Notes: generated by a model from the sequence alone, not told the origin. A stretch of 64,000 nt of DNA from Bifidobacterium scaligerum (GCF_002802865.1 NZ_PGLQ01000001.1:62001-126000); one strand, 5' to 3'. Positions 33,191-42,126 are shown, numbered from the stretch's first letter. Program-made: numbers and translations.

Positions 33191-33238
33191 CCTTTGTATG
33201 TTCGCGCAGGTCCCGTAAAGAACGCGAACATACAAAGG
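33191..33238. repeat. Twin hairpin element, right unit
   Basis: The same 16-base arms as the left unit (33191-33206 and 33223-33238) surround a different 16-base spacer. The match extends by two more bases at each end here (AT...AT). The two units are 16 bases apart, so arms, loops and gap all measure 16 bases. Confidence 0.95.
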
Positions 33239-33283
33239 ATCAATACGCTTGATCGCCCGGTCGAGACCTTGCCCGGTATGAAA

Positions 33284-33314
33284 AATCCCGCCTCACTCAA
33301 CAGCGGGCGGGATT
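33284..33314 (-). terminator. Intrinsic terminator of gap
   Basis: AATCCCGCC (33284-33292) and GGCGGGATT (33306-33314) form the stem; on the minus strand it runs into TTTTT. It is 48 bases beyond the gap stop codon. Confidence 0.9.
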
Positions 33315-33362
33315 CATGAGCTCAGTTCTCACATGAACCTATGCGGGCAGACCCGCGTGGAT

Positions 33363-34421
33363 TCACTCGGAGATCTCAGCGAAGTACAGCAGGGTACGGA
33401 TCATGTTGGAGGTGAAGCCGTACTCGTTGTCGTAGAAGGAGACGGTGCGAGCCAGGGTCACGCCGTCAACGGTGTTGACGTCGGTCTGGGTCGGATCGAA
33501 CACACCACCGTGGGTGTCGCCAAGGATATCGGAGGAGACGATGCCCTCATCGTTGTAGCCGTAGTAATCGGTGTTGGAGAAGGCTTCCTTGAAGGCGGCG
33601 TTGATCTCGTCGGCGGTGGTCTCGGTGTTCAGAACGGTGGTCAGCTCGGTGACGGAGCCGTCCGGAACCTGAACGCGCTGGGCGTGACCCTGCAGCTTGC
33701 CGTTCACGGACGGAACGACCTTGCCGATGGCCTTGGCAGCGCCGGTGGAGTGGGCGATGGTGTTGATGGCAGCGGCGCGCAGGTTGCGACCGGTCTTGGT
33801 GCCACGCGGGCCATCGAGCAGCATCTGGGTGCCGGTGTAAGCGTGGATGGTGGTCATGAAGCCAGCCTTGATGCCGAACTTCTCGTCCAGCAGCTTCACC
33901 ATGGCGGCCATGGAGTTGGTGGTGCAGGAGCCGGCGGAGACGATCACGTCGGAAGGCTTGAGGATGTCGTGGTTCACGCCGAACACGACGGTCGGGGTGA
34001 CGTCATCCTTGGCCGGAGCGGAGATCAGGACCTTCTTGGCGCCAGCGTTGATGTGGGCCTGGGACTTCTCGGCGGAAGTGTAGAAGCCGGTGCACTCAAG
34101 CACGTACTCAACACCGTCGTTCTTGACCCACGGAATGTTGTTGGCGTCCTTCTCGGCGTAGACCTTGTATTCCTTGCCGTCCACCACGATGGAGTCCTCG
34201 GTGGCCTTCACATCGACCGGGGTGCCGTCGTCGTGACGGAAGGTGCCGTGGGTGGAATCGTACTTCAGCAGGTAAGCCAGGGTGGCCGGGGTGGTCAGAT
34301 CGTTGATGGCGGCAACTTCGATGTCACCAGCCTGGCCGCCGCGAGCCTGCAGCTCGAAGATACGACGGAAGGCGAGGCGACCAATGCGACCGAAGCCGTT
34401 GATACCAATCTTAACTGTCAT
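33363..34421 (-). CDS. gap: Glyceraldehyde-3-phosphate dehydrogenase
   Basis: The 352-residue protein is a class [23 protein letters not shown] is the NAD-binding start, and [17 protein letters not shown] contains the catalytic Cys. [14 protein letters not shown] and [13 protein letters not shown] complete the fold. It oxidises glyceraldehyde-3-P in the lower part of the bifid shunt. The start at 34421 follows AAGGGAG; an upstream extension of 17 residues is not supported. Codon use is strongly biased, as expected of an abundant enzyme. Confidence 0.98.
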   Translation of the reverse strand: MTVKIGINGFGRIGRLAFRRIFELQARGGQAGDIEVAAINDLTTPATLAYLLKYDSTHGTFRHDDGTPVDVKATEDSIVVDGKEYKVYAEKDANNIPWVKNDGVEYVLECTGFYTSAEKSQAHINAGAKKVLISAPAKDDVTPTVVFGVNHDILKPSDVIVSAGSCTTNSMAAMVKLLDEKFGIKAGFMTTIHAYTGTQMLLDGPRGTKTGRNLRAAAINTIAHSTGAAKAIGKVVPSVNGKLQGHAQRVQVPDGSVTELTTVLNTETTADEINAAFKEAFSNTDYYGYNDEGIVSSDILGDTHGGVFDPTQTDVNTVDGVTLARTVSFYDNEYGFTSNMIRTLLYFAEISE

Positions 34422-34537
34422 GTAATTCTCCCTTGTAGGGTGGCCGTGACATGCAGACGCACGTCGGACCATTGTTTACCAACGCTTGTTACTTTAATGC
34501 CTCGCCTGTACACAAATCAACGTTGCAGCATGTGTTT

Positions 34538-34561
34538 TGGGCAAAATCGCCCGTTTTTTTG
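34538..34561 (+). other. Stem with T run facing the plus strand
   Basis: GGGC-AAAATC-GCCC is followed by GTTTTTTT on the plus strand. No plus-strand gene ends nearby, and the gap promoter region lies here on the other strand. It may end an antisense or small transcript, or be chance. Confidence 0.35.
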
Positions 34562-34637
34562 TGAGCGTTCACACTCCGTTTGACATGCGGCCGTCCATCG
34601 GTTCTCGAAAAGGCTCAAAGCCGGTGCGCGACTACGG

Positions 34638-35363
34638 TCAGCGCACCAGCAGTTTGGACACTGCGGTGTCCAGTTCGCCGATGTCGCCGTCAAAGGCGTG
34701 GAGCCGATCCACCTTGGGCAGGGCCACTTCGATGGGGAAGGTGACGATCAACGTGCCTTGGTTCACGCTGATCGTCGCATCCACGTGATCGCGGAACTCG
34801 TTGCTGACCCCCTGCACCACCGTGTTGGTCAACGTGCCGTCCTTCAGTTCGTATTTGAGCCCAGGTTCGTTCACGCCAAGCGAAACATCGGAGTGGGAGA
34901 ACACCGACACCATACGTCCGTCTTCAGGTACGGGATGCGCACGGAAGAAGAGACTGCCGTCGGTGATGGCCGTAACGATCAACCCGTCCCCGTACAGGTA
35001 TCCGCTCGCCCCGTGGTGTGAAAGCAATGCCATGAGTTGCATGCATGAAATGGAATGGTCAATGCGTCCGCCGAGACCGCCGTAGACGCGGAACTCTCGG
35101 CAGCCTGCCGCCCAACCGACCTTGAGCGCGGACAGCATATCCGGATCGTCCTTCAGCGGCGGCAGCGCGATGGTGCGTGTGCCATCGTGCGGAAGCCGTC
35201 CCTCCAACGAATCGAAGTCACCCACGATCACATCGGGGACGATGCCCAACTGGCGCGTGTGGTCGAGTCCTCCGTCGGCCGCCACCACATACGCGCCGTC
35301 TGGCACCACAGGATCGCCGTCATAATATTCGCCGGCACCGAAAATCACGCATATCTTGCTCAT
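34638..35363 (-). CDS. thiN: Thiamine pyrophosphokinase
   Basis: The 241-residue protein has KICVIFGAGEYYDG at its start. VAADGGLDHTRQLGIVPDVIVGDFDSL is the catalytic core of the family (split: VAADGGLDH and VIVGDFDSL), followed by a GGRIDHSISC block. It transfers pyrophosphate from ATP to thiamine to make TPP, the cofactor of phosphoketolase. The start at 35363 is set by homology; the ribosome binding site is poor and a start 13 codons earlier is possible. It lies divergent from the spermidine-synthase-like gene, about 100 bases apart. Confidence 0.92.
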   Translation of the reverse strand: MSKICVIFGAGEYYDGDPVVPDGAYVVAADGGLDHTRQLGIVPDVIVGDFDSLEGRLPHDGTRTIALPPLKDDPDMLSALKVGWAAGCREFRVYGGLGGRIDHSISCMQLMALLSHHGASGYLYGDGLIVTAITDGSLFFRAHPVPEDGRMVSVFSHSDVSLGVNEPGLKYELKDGTLTNTVVQGVSNEFRDHVDATISVNQGTLIVTFPIEVALPKVDRLHAFDGDIGELDTAVSKLLVR

Positions 35364-35467
35364 GCGTCCAACTGTAGCCCGCCGTGCCGCTCGCCGCCGC
35401 ATATCGCTGCTAGGCTGGGCGAAGCGGAACAACATTGGGGAAAGCAGACAGGCGAAAGGGGAGAGGC

Positions 35468-37144
35468 ATGGCGCACATTACCGAGGCGAGCGAGAGGCCC
35501 ATCCTGAAATCAAAGGTGTTCCTGTACGTCACCGAATTTTTCTCGGGGCTTTCGGTTATGGCCGCCGAACTTGGTGCCTCTCGTCTGCTGGCGCCGTATT
35601 TCTCCAGCTCGCAGATCGTATGGACCATCATCATCGGCACCATCATGATCGCCCTTGCGTTGGGTGCCGTGTTCGGCGGACGCTGGGCGGACCGCGATCC
35701 CAATCCCGACAAGCTGTACATGCGCATCATGGTGGCCGCCGTGTGGATTTCGCTGATTCCATTGGTCGGCAAATATCTGATTCTGCTGATCTCCGGCATG
35801 CTCATCGTCACCGTCTCGACGAACTTCCTGATCATCGCCGCGTTTGTCAGCTGCGCGATCATCTTCGTGCCGCCGCTGTTCCTGTTGGGTACCGTGACCG
35901 CCGGCCTCAACAAGTTCGCCACCACATCCCTGGAAGATAACGCCTCGGTGGTGGGCCGCCTGTCCGCATGTAACACGATCGGTTCCATTTTGGGCACCTT
36001 CCTGCCCACGTTCGTCACGATTCCCGCAGTCGGCACGTTCGTCAGCTTCCTCATCTTCTCCGGGGCGTTGCTGGTCATCCCGCTGATCTACTTCATCTCC
36101 ATCCGAGCCCGTCGTGTGTCCTGCGCAGTCTGCGCGCTGATCTTCGCCATCACGAGCTGCTTGTCGCCGCTGACCGGCTTCGCATTCTGGGAGAACTCCT
36201 CGACTCTGGCCTACGAAGGGGAGTCCATATATAACTACCTGCAGGTCAAGAACCTGTCCGACCGAACCATATTGTCCACCAACGTGCTTTTCGGCGTCCA
36301 GTCCGTCACGATGAAGAACCAAGGACTGACCGGAATGTACTACGACACCGCGCTCGCCGCTCCCGCGCTCGCCGACCATGCCGACTCCGCGCTGATTCTC
36401 GGCATGGGCACCGGCACGTACGCCCGCCAACTCAAGCAGTACTACCCGGATATGAAGATCACCGGCGTGGAGATCGACCAGAAAATCACCGATCTGGCCG
36501 GCCGGTATTTCGACGAACCATCCTCGATTCCGGTCTCCACCTATGACGGCCGCGCCTGGCTGGCGGCATCCGACCAGACATATGACGTCATCATGGTCGA
36601 TGCGTATCAGGACATCACCATACCTTTTCAGATGAGCTCCACCGAGTTCTTCACTATGGTAAAAGGCCATCTCAATCCCGGTGGCGTGATGGTGGTGAAC
36701 ATGAACATGATCTCGGATGGTGCGGGCTCGATTAACGAGGCGCTCACCGATACCATCGCCAGCGTGTTCGGGGAGCGCAACATGCTGACCGCCGACGTAC
36801 CAAGCACTACAAATCGTGAGCTGTTCGCCAAAACCATCGGCGAAGACAAGTCCACCAAAGGCGCAAGCGATATCAAACGAGATGCCAAAGCCATTCCGCT
36901 GCGTTCGGTGACCTATATGCGCACCGGTTCTGAAGACCTCAAATGGTATATGAACGAAGTCGCCGAGCGATTCGAGGAAGTTGAGGCACCGGGCTCAGCC
37001 TCGACCATCCTCACCGACGACAAGGCCCCGGTCGAGGTGCTCGGCATGCGTGCCATTGACCAGCTCATCGCCAAGGAGGCCGGCCCGTACCGCGAGATTC
37101 TGAAAACCGAAGGCATCGGCGGGCTGCTGCGAGCCGTGCAGTGA
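35468..37144 (+). CDS. Membrane-fused spermidine-synthase-like protein
   Basis: The 558-residue protein has about seven hydrophobic segments in its first 220 residues (from KVFLYVTEFFSGLSVMAAEL onward). A soluble aminopropyltransferase/methyltransferase domain follows, with the SAM-type loop LILGMGTGTYARQL at about residue 308 and a VEIDQ acidic end. YDVIMVDAYQD is the next motif. Such fused proteins are widespread in bacteria and their substrate is mostly unknown; true polyamine synthesis is not shown. The start at 35468 follows GGGGAGAGG; the frame is open 11 codons further up. Neighbours give no pathway clue. Confidence 0.85.
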   Translation: MAHITEASERPILKSKVFLYVTEFFSGLSVMAAELGASRLLAPYFSSSQIVWTIIIGTIMIALALGAVFGGRWADRDPNPDKLYMRIMVAAVWISLIPLVGKYLILLISGMLIVTVSTNFLIIAAFVSCAIIFVPPLFLLGTVTAGLNKFATTSLEDNASVVGRLSACNTIGSILGTFLPTFVTIPAVGTFVSFLIFSGALLVIPLIYFISIRARRVSCAVCALIFAITSCLSPLTGFAFWENSSTLAYEGESIYNYLQVKNLSDRTILSTNVLFGVQSVTMKNQGLTGMYYDTALAAPALADHADSALILGMGTGTYARQLKQYYPDMKITGVEIDQKITDLAGRYFDEPSSIPVSTYDGRAWLAASDQTYDVIMVDAYQDITIPFQMSSTEFFTMVKGHLNPGGVMVVNMNMISDGAGSINEALTDTIASVFGERNMLTADVPSTTNRELFAKTIGEDKSTKGASDIKRDAKAIPLRSVTYMRTGSEDLKWYMNEVAERFEEVEAPGSASTILTDDKAPVEVLGMRAIDQLIAKEAGPYREILKTEGIGGLLRAVQ

Positions 37145-37205
37145 TTGTACGAACGTCGATCGGACGGTGACGCTGTCGTGACGACCAAACTGCTACAGTC
37201 ATTGC

Positions 37206-37222
37206 GGTTGACATCGTCAACC
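37206..37222. promoter_or_regulatory. Palindrome and direct repeats before infC
   Basis: GGTTGA-CATCG-TCAACC is an exact inverted repeat. GTTGACATCGT recurs 20 bases later (37207-37217 and 37227-37237), putting two copies on the same face of the helix, just upstream of a -10-like TAAACT (37269-37274). Confidence 0.5.
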
Positions 37223-37274
37223 GAGCGTTGACATCGTGCACTGTGCGTGTCGATGTCCGAGGCTGTGGTAAACT

Positions 37275-37478
37275 CTCCATTTGGCTTGAGAAATCAAGAA
37301 AGCGGGGCAACCCCACCTGGAAGCCTTTCAAGGCCTCGGGTCCAAGGCAAAAGCCTTTCCGATTGCGAAAACAGTACGCAACCGGTGTGATGCGCTTCTG
37401 ACGCGTCCGAATTGATGACGTGCGTTGATAGACGTAGGTTTTGGCTTGCCGTGGAACTGATGTTTTGCATGACTTTCG
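37275..37478 (+). promoter_or_regulatory. infC-rpmI-rplT leader RNA region
   Basis: A leader of about 200 bases precedes infC. It has a GGGG-CAA-CCCC hairpin (37303-37313). Three segments can pair in two exclusive ways: GCCTT at 37323-37327 with AAGGC at 37344-37348, or that AAGGC with GCCTT at 37353-37357. In other bacteria this operon is controlled by L20 or by attenuation in its leader. The rest of 37145-37274 holds the promoter. Confidence 0.5.
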
Positions 37479-38231
37479 ATGGAGCCTCGCGAGGAACAGC
37501 AGAGGATTGGAGTCATCATCAGCGACGAACCACGTATTAACGACGAGATTCGCGTCCCGCAGGTACGTCTGATCGGCCCTAAGGGTGAGCAGGTCGGCGT
37601 CATCGCGACCACCGTCGCGCTGAACCTGGCCAAGGAGGCTAACCTCGATCTCGTCGAGGTGGCCCCCAACGCGAAGCCTCCGGTCGCCAAACTCATCGAT
37701 TACGGCAAGTTCAAGTACAACGAGAAGATCAAGGCTCGTGAAGCTCGCCGCAACCAGAGCACCGCGGAAATCAAGGAAATCCGTTTCCGCCTGAAGATCG
37801 ACGACCACGATTTCGATGTGAAGAAGGGTCATGTGACCCGCTTCCTGAACGGCGGCGATAAGGTCAAGGTCACCATCATGCTGCGTGGCCGTGAAATCTC
37901 CCGCCCGATTGGCGGTGTGGAACTACTGCAGCGTCTGGCTGACGATGTGGCGGAGTTCGGCACCATCGAGTCCAAGCCGAAGCAGGAGGGTCGCAACATC
38001 ATCATGACCCTCGCTCCGAAGGGCAAGAAGGTGCATACGCAGTCCGAGCAGCGCCGTCGTGGTGCGGAGTCCCGCGCCGAGCGTCAGGCTCGTCAGGCCG
38101 CTCGCCTGGCTGCCAAGCAGGAGGCGCAGGCCCAGGCCGTGGCTGAGGCGAAGGCCTCGGTTTCCCCCGTGACTTCCGAAACGAAGAAGCAAACCAGCAA
38201 GGAGGGCAGCAATGCCGAAGATGAAAACTAA
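37479..38231 (+). CDS. infC: Translation initiation factor IF-3
   Basis: The protein carries the IF-3 N-domain ([20 protein letters not shown]) and C-domain ([19 protein letters not shown], then [15 protein letters not shown]). IF-3 keeps the ribosomal subunits apart and checks the start codon. The ATG at 37479 is given here, but it has no ribosome binding site. Family length favours a start near IISDEPRIN, where AGAGGATTGGAG precedes ATC codons at 37515/37518 (or ATT at 37506). A rare start codon is known for E. coli infC. The C-terminal tail of 60 residues, rich in Ala, Gln and Lys, is longer than usual. rpmI overlaps its end by 20 bases. Confidence 0.95.
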   Translation: MEPREEQQRIGVIISDEPRINDEIRVPQVRLIGPKGEQVGVIATTVALNLAKEANLDLVEVAPNAKPPVAKLIDYGKFKYNEKIKAREARRNQSTAEIKEIRFRLKIDDHDFDVKKGHVTRFLNGGDKVKVTIMLRGREISRPIGGVELLQRLADDVAEFGTIESKPKQEGRNIIMTLAPKGKKVHTQSEQRRRGAESRAERQARQAARLAAKQEAQAQAVAEAKASVSPVTSETKKQTSKEGSNAEDEN

Positions 38232-38406
38232 TTCCGCCGCTTCCAAGCGCGTCAAGATCACCGGCACCGGCAAGGTGAAGCACGTCGGTTCCGCCATGCG
38301 TCACAACCTTGAGCACAAGTCCGCTCGCAAGCGCCGCATGCTGTCTGCCGACGACGTGCTGCGCGGTGGCAACGCCCTGAAGCTCAAGCAGCTGCTGGGC
38401 AAGTGA
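38212..38406 (+). CDS. rpmI: 50S ribosomal protein L35
   Basis: The 64-residue protein begins [20 protein letters not shown] and contains [11 protein letters not shown] and LKQLLGK, all L35 marks. It starts 20 bases inside infC, with AAGGAGG upstream inside that gene. Order infC-rpmI-rplT is the usual one. Confidence 0.98.
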   Translation: MPKMKTNSAASKRVKITGTGKVKHVGSAMRHNLEHKSARKRRMLSADDVLRGGNALKLKQLLGK

Positions 38407-38458
38407 GCCAGAACTCTCACAAGAACGAATAAGACTTTAGAAAGCTGAGGAATAGATT

Positions 38459-38842
38459 ATGGCACGTGTCAAGCGCGCAGTAAACGCCCACAAGAAGCGT
38501 CGCGTTGTTCTGGAGAGGGCTTCCGGCTACCGCGGCCAGCGCTCCCGCCTGTACCGCAAGGCCAAGGAACAGCTGCTGCACTCCTTTAACTACAACTTCC
38601 GCGACCGTAAGGCTCGCAAGGGTGACTTCCGCAAGCTGTGGATCCAGCGTATCAACGCTGCCGTCCGCGCTGAGGGCATCACCTACAACCGCTTCATCCA
38701 GGGTCTGCGTCTGGCCGGTATCGAGCTGGATCGTCGCGCTCTCGCCGAGATCGCCGTTTCCGATGCCGAGACCTTCAAGACCATCGTCGAGGCTGCCAAG
38801 GCCGCTCTGCCTGAGGACGTCAACGCTCCTGCTGAGGCGTGA
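38459..38842 (+). CDS. rplT: 50S ribosomal protein L20
   Basis: The 127-residue protein begins [15 protein letters not shown] and has [20 protein letters not shown], both L20 signatures. L20 binds 23S rRNA early in assembly and, in several bacteria, represses its own operon. The start follows AAAGCTGAGGAATAG, with GAGGAAT as the ribosome binding site. Confidence 0.98.
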   Translation: MARVKRAVNAHKKRRVVLERASGYRGQRSRLYRKAKEQLLHSFNYNFRDRKARKGDFRKLWIQRINAAVRAEGITYNRFIQGLRLAGIELDRRALAEIAVSDAETFKTIVEAAKAALPEDVNAPAEA

Positions 38843-38843
38843 A

Positions 38844-38945
38844 ACAGACAGTCCGGTGGACTGTCTGTAGCCGAAGTGAGCAGCTGTGCTGCGAAGGACG
38901 CGTGAAACGCGTCGGGCGTGAAGCAGACAGTCCGGTCGGCTGCTC
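38844..38945. repeat. Dispersed hairpin repeat, copy 2 (with partial second unit)
   Basis: ACAGACAGTCC and GGACTGTCTGT (38844-38868) form an 11-bp stem around GGT. It is followed by CGAAGTGAGCAGCTG and GCGAAGGA, as in the copy at 15.1 kb on the other strand. A second partial unit (CAGACAGTCCGGT) begins at about 38924. It lies directly after the L20 stop codon. Confidence 0.85.
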
Positions 38946-38960
38946 ATAGGCTGATATCTT

Positions 38961-38991
38961 GATAAGACCCCGCAATATGCGGGGTCTTATC
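38961..38991 (+). terminator. Terminator of the infC-rpmI-rplT operon
   Basis: Perfect 14-base arms (38961-38974 and 38978-38991) with a 3-base loop form a very stable stem; TATC follows rather than a long T run. Confidence 0.85.
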
Positions 38992-39081
38992 ATATCCGTT
39001 GCTCTTCGGAAGATTCCGCCCACGGTTTTCGACGTATTTGCACAGCGTACACCGGCAGATGGCACGCGTATTGTTCCAAAA

Positions 39082-39109
39082 GGTCATACGGTCGTATGAC
39101 CGTATGACC
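39082..39109. promoter_or_regulatory. Palindrome before xerD
   Basis: GGTCATACGG and CCGTATGACC are exact complements around 8 bases that include GTATGA again. The site ends 14 bases before the xerD ATG and would cover its ribosome binding region in mRNA, or act as an operator. Confidence 0.5.
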
Positions 39110-39123
39110 TACCATAGGACCTC

Positions 39124-40065
39124 ATGACCAGCAGTTTCGACAGACTTACCGAACAGTTCCTCGTCCACATCGGAGTGGAACGGGGACTGGCCGATGCCAC
39201 GGTAGGCGCCTACAAGTCGGATATCACCAAATACGTGAACTGGTTGCAATCCCGCAGCATCAGCAACCCGGAAGACATCGGCAGACAGGATGTGGAAGAT
39301 TACGTCGCCGCGCTGGACGCTGCAGGGGAATCCGCCCGCTCAAAAGCACGGCGCCTCGCTTCATTGCATGAATTCCATCGTTTCGCCCTTGCCCAGCACA
39401 TGGTCTCAGACGATGTTTCTGCTTCGATCAAGGCACCCAAGGGAATATCCACGCTGCCGGACGTATTGAGCGTTGATGAAGTGGCGCGTTTGCTTGATGC
39501 GGTTCTGCCTGACGAAACCGCAGCCGGCGTGAGCGCCGACCCTGTTCAGTTGCGCAACAAAGCGTTGCTCGAATTCATGTACGCCACCGGTTGCCGTGTT
39601 TCGGAAGCTGCCGGCGCGAATCTCGACGACATCGACTTGACAGAACATGTCGCCCGGCTCATGGGCAAGGGATCCAAACAACGGCTCGTGCCCATTGGCG
39701 GATACGCATGCGAAGCACTGGCCCGGTACCTCAATGCCGCGCGAGGTGAGCTGGAACGTCGTACCACTGCAAAAGTCCCCGAACGGCGCGCTGTCTTCCT
39801 CAATAAACGCGGCCGCCGCATCTCCCGCCAATCCATTTGGGAAGTGGTCAAGGAAGCAGGACAGAAGGCAGGTATCACCCGTCCGCTGCATCCGCACACA
39901 CTGCGACACTCCTTTGCCACCCATCTCATTCAGGGCGGGGCAGACGTGCGCACGGTGCAGGAGCTGCTTGGCCATGCCAGCGTGACCACCACGCAGATAT
40001 ATACGCATGTGAGCCCGGAACATCTCATCGAGGCGTACCTCATGGCCCATCCGCGTGCCCGCTAA
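39124..40065 (+). CDS. xerD: Tyrosine recombinase XerD
   Basis: The 313-residue protein has the core-binding domain (FLVHIGVERGLADATVGAYK) and the catalytic domain. Active residues are Arg158 (GCRVSEA), the HTLRH block with His258 and Arg261, His284 (GHASVTTTQIY) and the nucleophile Tyr293. It resolves chromosome dimers at dif with XerC. The position before parA, scpA and scpB gives a chromosome-segregation group, which supports housekeeping XerD rather than a phage integrase. Confidence 0.93.
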   Translation: MTSSFDRLTEQFLVHIGVERGLADATVGAYKSDITKYVNWLQSRSISNPEDIGRQDVEDYVAALDAAGESARSKARRLASLHEFHRFALAQHMVSDDVSASIKAPKGISTLPDVLSVDEVARLLDAVLPDETAAGVSADPVQLRNKALLEFMYATGCRVSEAAGANLDDIDLTEHVARLMGKGSKQRLVPIGGYACEALARYLNAARGELERRTTAKVPERRAVFLNKRGRRISRQSIWEVVKEAGQKAGITRPLHPHTLRHSFATHLIQGGADVRTVQELLGHASVTTTQIYTHVSPEHLIEAYLMAHPRAR

Positions 40066-40191
40066 GAGGCTTGTATTCGGCAGCAGGCTCGTAGGAATCG
40101 CGTATGCAATTGTCTCTGGATCGCTGGCCGAGCCCCACGAGTAGTCTGGATGAGTGGTGAGCGGTGTGTTCGGCGAGGAGACGAGGCTGAC

Positions 40192-41145
40192 ATGGGTGAT
40201 TGGCGCGACGATCGAGGAGAGGATTTCCGTCAAGGAACTTTGCCTATGGCGGGAACGTATGTCGTTGCTCCACCTCATGGCGAGGATGTTGATAAGGTAG
40301 ACGGTATGCCTACCGATCAGCTTGGACGTGAATACGAAACCTTCCCTGCCCCTGCACCCCTTCAGCAGCATGGCCCGGCGCGGGTCATCGCCATGTGCAA
40401 TCAGAAGGGCGGCGTAGGCAAAACCACCAGTTCCATCAACATCGCCGGCGCGTTGGCCCAATATGGCCGCCGCGTACTCATCGTGGATTTCGATCCGCAG
40501 GGTGCCGCCACCGTGGGGTTGGGCATCAATGCGAACGCCGTGGAGAATACCATCTATACGGCCCTGTTCGATATTTCCGTGGACCCGCACGATGTGATAC
40601 AGCACACGGCGTTCGAGAATATCGATGTGATTCCGGCGAACATCGACCTGTCCGCCGCCGAAGTTCAACTGGTTACCGAAGTGGGGCGAGAGCAGATTCT
40701 CGCCGGTGTGCTGCGTAAGCTCAAGAACGAATACGATCTCATCATCGTTGACTGCCAGCCCTCGCTCGGTCTGCTCACCGTCAACGCGTTGACCGCCGCG
40801 GACGGCGTGATCATTCCCGTCGCCGCGGAGTTCTTCGCTTTGCGAGGCGTGGCCCTGCTGATGCAATCCATCGAAAAGGTGCAGTCCCGCATCAATCCGT
40901 CGCTAGAGGTATACGGCGTGCTGGTGACCATGTACACCAAGACGCTGCACTGCGAAGAGGTCTGTCAACGCATCTACGAGGCATTCCAAGACAAGGTCTT
41001 CCATACGGTGATCTCCCGCTCCATCAAACTACCGGATTCCACGGTGGCCGCGGCTCCCGTGGTAGTGTTCGCCCCCGAGCATAAAACCGCCAAGGAATAC
41101 CGTGAGGTTGCACGAGAGCTTGTGGCCCGTGGCATTGTGGCCTGA
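40192..41145 (+). CDS. parA: ParA/Soj-type ATPase
   Basis: The 317-residue protein carries the deviant Walker A CNQKGGVGKTTSSINIAGAL, VDFDPQGAATVGLG and DLIIVDCQPSLG. It belongs to ParA/Soj ATPases that pattern chromosomes or other cargo. No parB follows; scpA is next. This solitary ParA beside scpAB is a usual actinobacterial arrangement. The start at 40192 follows GAGGAGACGAGG; the frame is open 14 codons earlier. It has about 70 residues before the ATPase fold. Confidence 0.92.
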   Translation: MGDWRDDRGEDFRQGTLPMAGTYVVAPPHGEDVDKVDGMPTDQLGREYETFPAPAPLQQHGPARVIAMCNQKGGVGKTTSSINIAGALAQYGRRVLIVDFDPQGAATVGLGINANAVENTIYTALFDISVDPHDVIQHTAFENIDVIPANIDLSAAEVQLVTEVGREQILAGVLRKLKNEYDLIIVDCQPSLGLLTVNALTAADGVIIPVAAEFFALRGVALLMQSIEKVQSRINPSLEVYGVLVTMYTKTLHCEEVCQRIYEAFQDKVFHTVISRSIKLPDSTVAAAPVVVFAPEHKTAKEYREVARELVARGIVA

Positions 41146-41217
41146 CCCTGCTGTTTGCGCTGGCAGACGGGAGGTCGAATATGCGGCTGAACCGACAAGG
41201 GCTGAAAAGAAGCGTCG

Positions 41218-42126
41218 ATGAACGATTCTGCCATATCTGACTCGTCTGCTTCCCGATATCATGACGCGGCTAACTCACCGACCATCGGTTTCCGTGTGGA
41301 TTTGCCGGTCTATTCCGGTCCGTTCGATGCGCTGCTTGGCCTGATCGCCAACAATCGGCTGGAGCTGACCGAAGTGTCGCTGTCCTCAATCACCGAGGAA
41401 TTCCTGACCTATGTGCGCGCATTGGATTTCACGCGCAACATGGACGAGGCCAGCGCTTTTCTGGATGTGGCCTCGATTCTGGTGGAGGCCAAAAGCGCCG
41501 CGCTCCTGCCTTCCGGGCAGGAAGGCCAACGTGACGAGCAAAGCCTTGCAGCCTTGCGAGAGCGGGATCTGTTGTTCGCGCGATTGCTGCAATACCGTGC
41601 CTACAAACAAGCCGCCGGCGATTTCAGTGCGCGTATGGCCGCCAATGCTGGCCGGTTCCCGCATCCCGCCATAGTGGATGACACCATGGCCGCACTGCTG
41701 CCCGAACTCGTCTGGACGGTGAGCGCGGACGAGCTGGCGCGTCTTGCCGCACGCGTGATCACTAACGCGCCCGTGCAGCAAGTGTCCGTCCATCAGCTGC
41801 ATGTGCCGTTGGTCGATCTACGTGCGCAGTCCTTGCTGGTACGCGAACGGCTCAAAGCCGCGCTGGAGCAGGAGAGTGCGGACCGCGGTGGGTCGGATGA
41901 CAGCGATGATAATGCCGGTTCGCTGAGTTTCCGCGATCTTACCGCCGATTGCGCGACGCGTATCGAAGTGGTGGCTCGATTCATGGCCATACTGTTGTTC
42001 TTCAAACAGGGGTCGTTGCAATATCGGCAAGATGGGCCGTTCGAGGATCTTCGGTTACGCTGGGTGCCCGGCGTGCATGACGATGAGGACGGGTACGGCG
42101 CAGTCAGTGAGGAGGATTTCGCCTGA
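41218..42126 (+). CDS. scpA: Segregation and condensation protein A
   Basis: The 302-residue protein has the ScpA N-domain (FRVDLPVYSGPFDALLGLIANN, split: VYSGPFDALL) and EFLTYVRALDF. The C-terminal winged helix closes with VVARFMAILLFFKQGSLQYRQ (split), the kleisin contact to the SMC head. It bridges the heads of SMC (20585-24295). Its stop overlaps the scpB start (TGATG). Confidence 0.95.
   Translation: MNDSAISDSSASRYHDAANSPTIGFRVDLPVYSGPFDALLGLIANNRLELTEVSLSSITEEFLTYVRALDFTRNMDEASAFLDVASILVEAKSAALLPSGQEGQRDEQSLAALRERDLLFARLLQYRAYKQAAGDFSARMAANAGRFPHPAIVDDTMAALLPELVWTVSADELARLAARVITNAPVQQVSVHQLHVPLVDLRAQSLLVRERLKAALEQESADRGGSDDSDDNAGSLSFRDLTADCATRIEVVARFMAILLFFKQGSLQYRQDGPFEDLRLRWVPGVHDDEDGYGAVSEEDFA

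Noticed and set aside
33127-33238. CRISPR array
   Set aside because: The repeated unit is inverted rather than direct, only two units are present and spacers are 16 bases, so this is a paired hairpin and not a CRISPR array.
33333-34583. Plus-strand frame across gap
   Set aside because: Antisense to gap; repetitive Val/Gly/Asp composition is the reverse image of biased codons.
35468-37144. True spermidine synthase SpeE
   Set aside because: The membrane half and the lack of other polyamine genes make a different substrate as likely.
39124-40065. Phage integrase with attachment site
   Set aside because: The gene sits with parA, scpA and scpB and has XerD length; no phage genes, tRNA or flanking repeats are seen.
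39406-40866. Minus-strand frame of 486 codons across xerD and parA
   Set aside because: It covers two real genes on the other strand and shows no domain.
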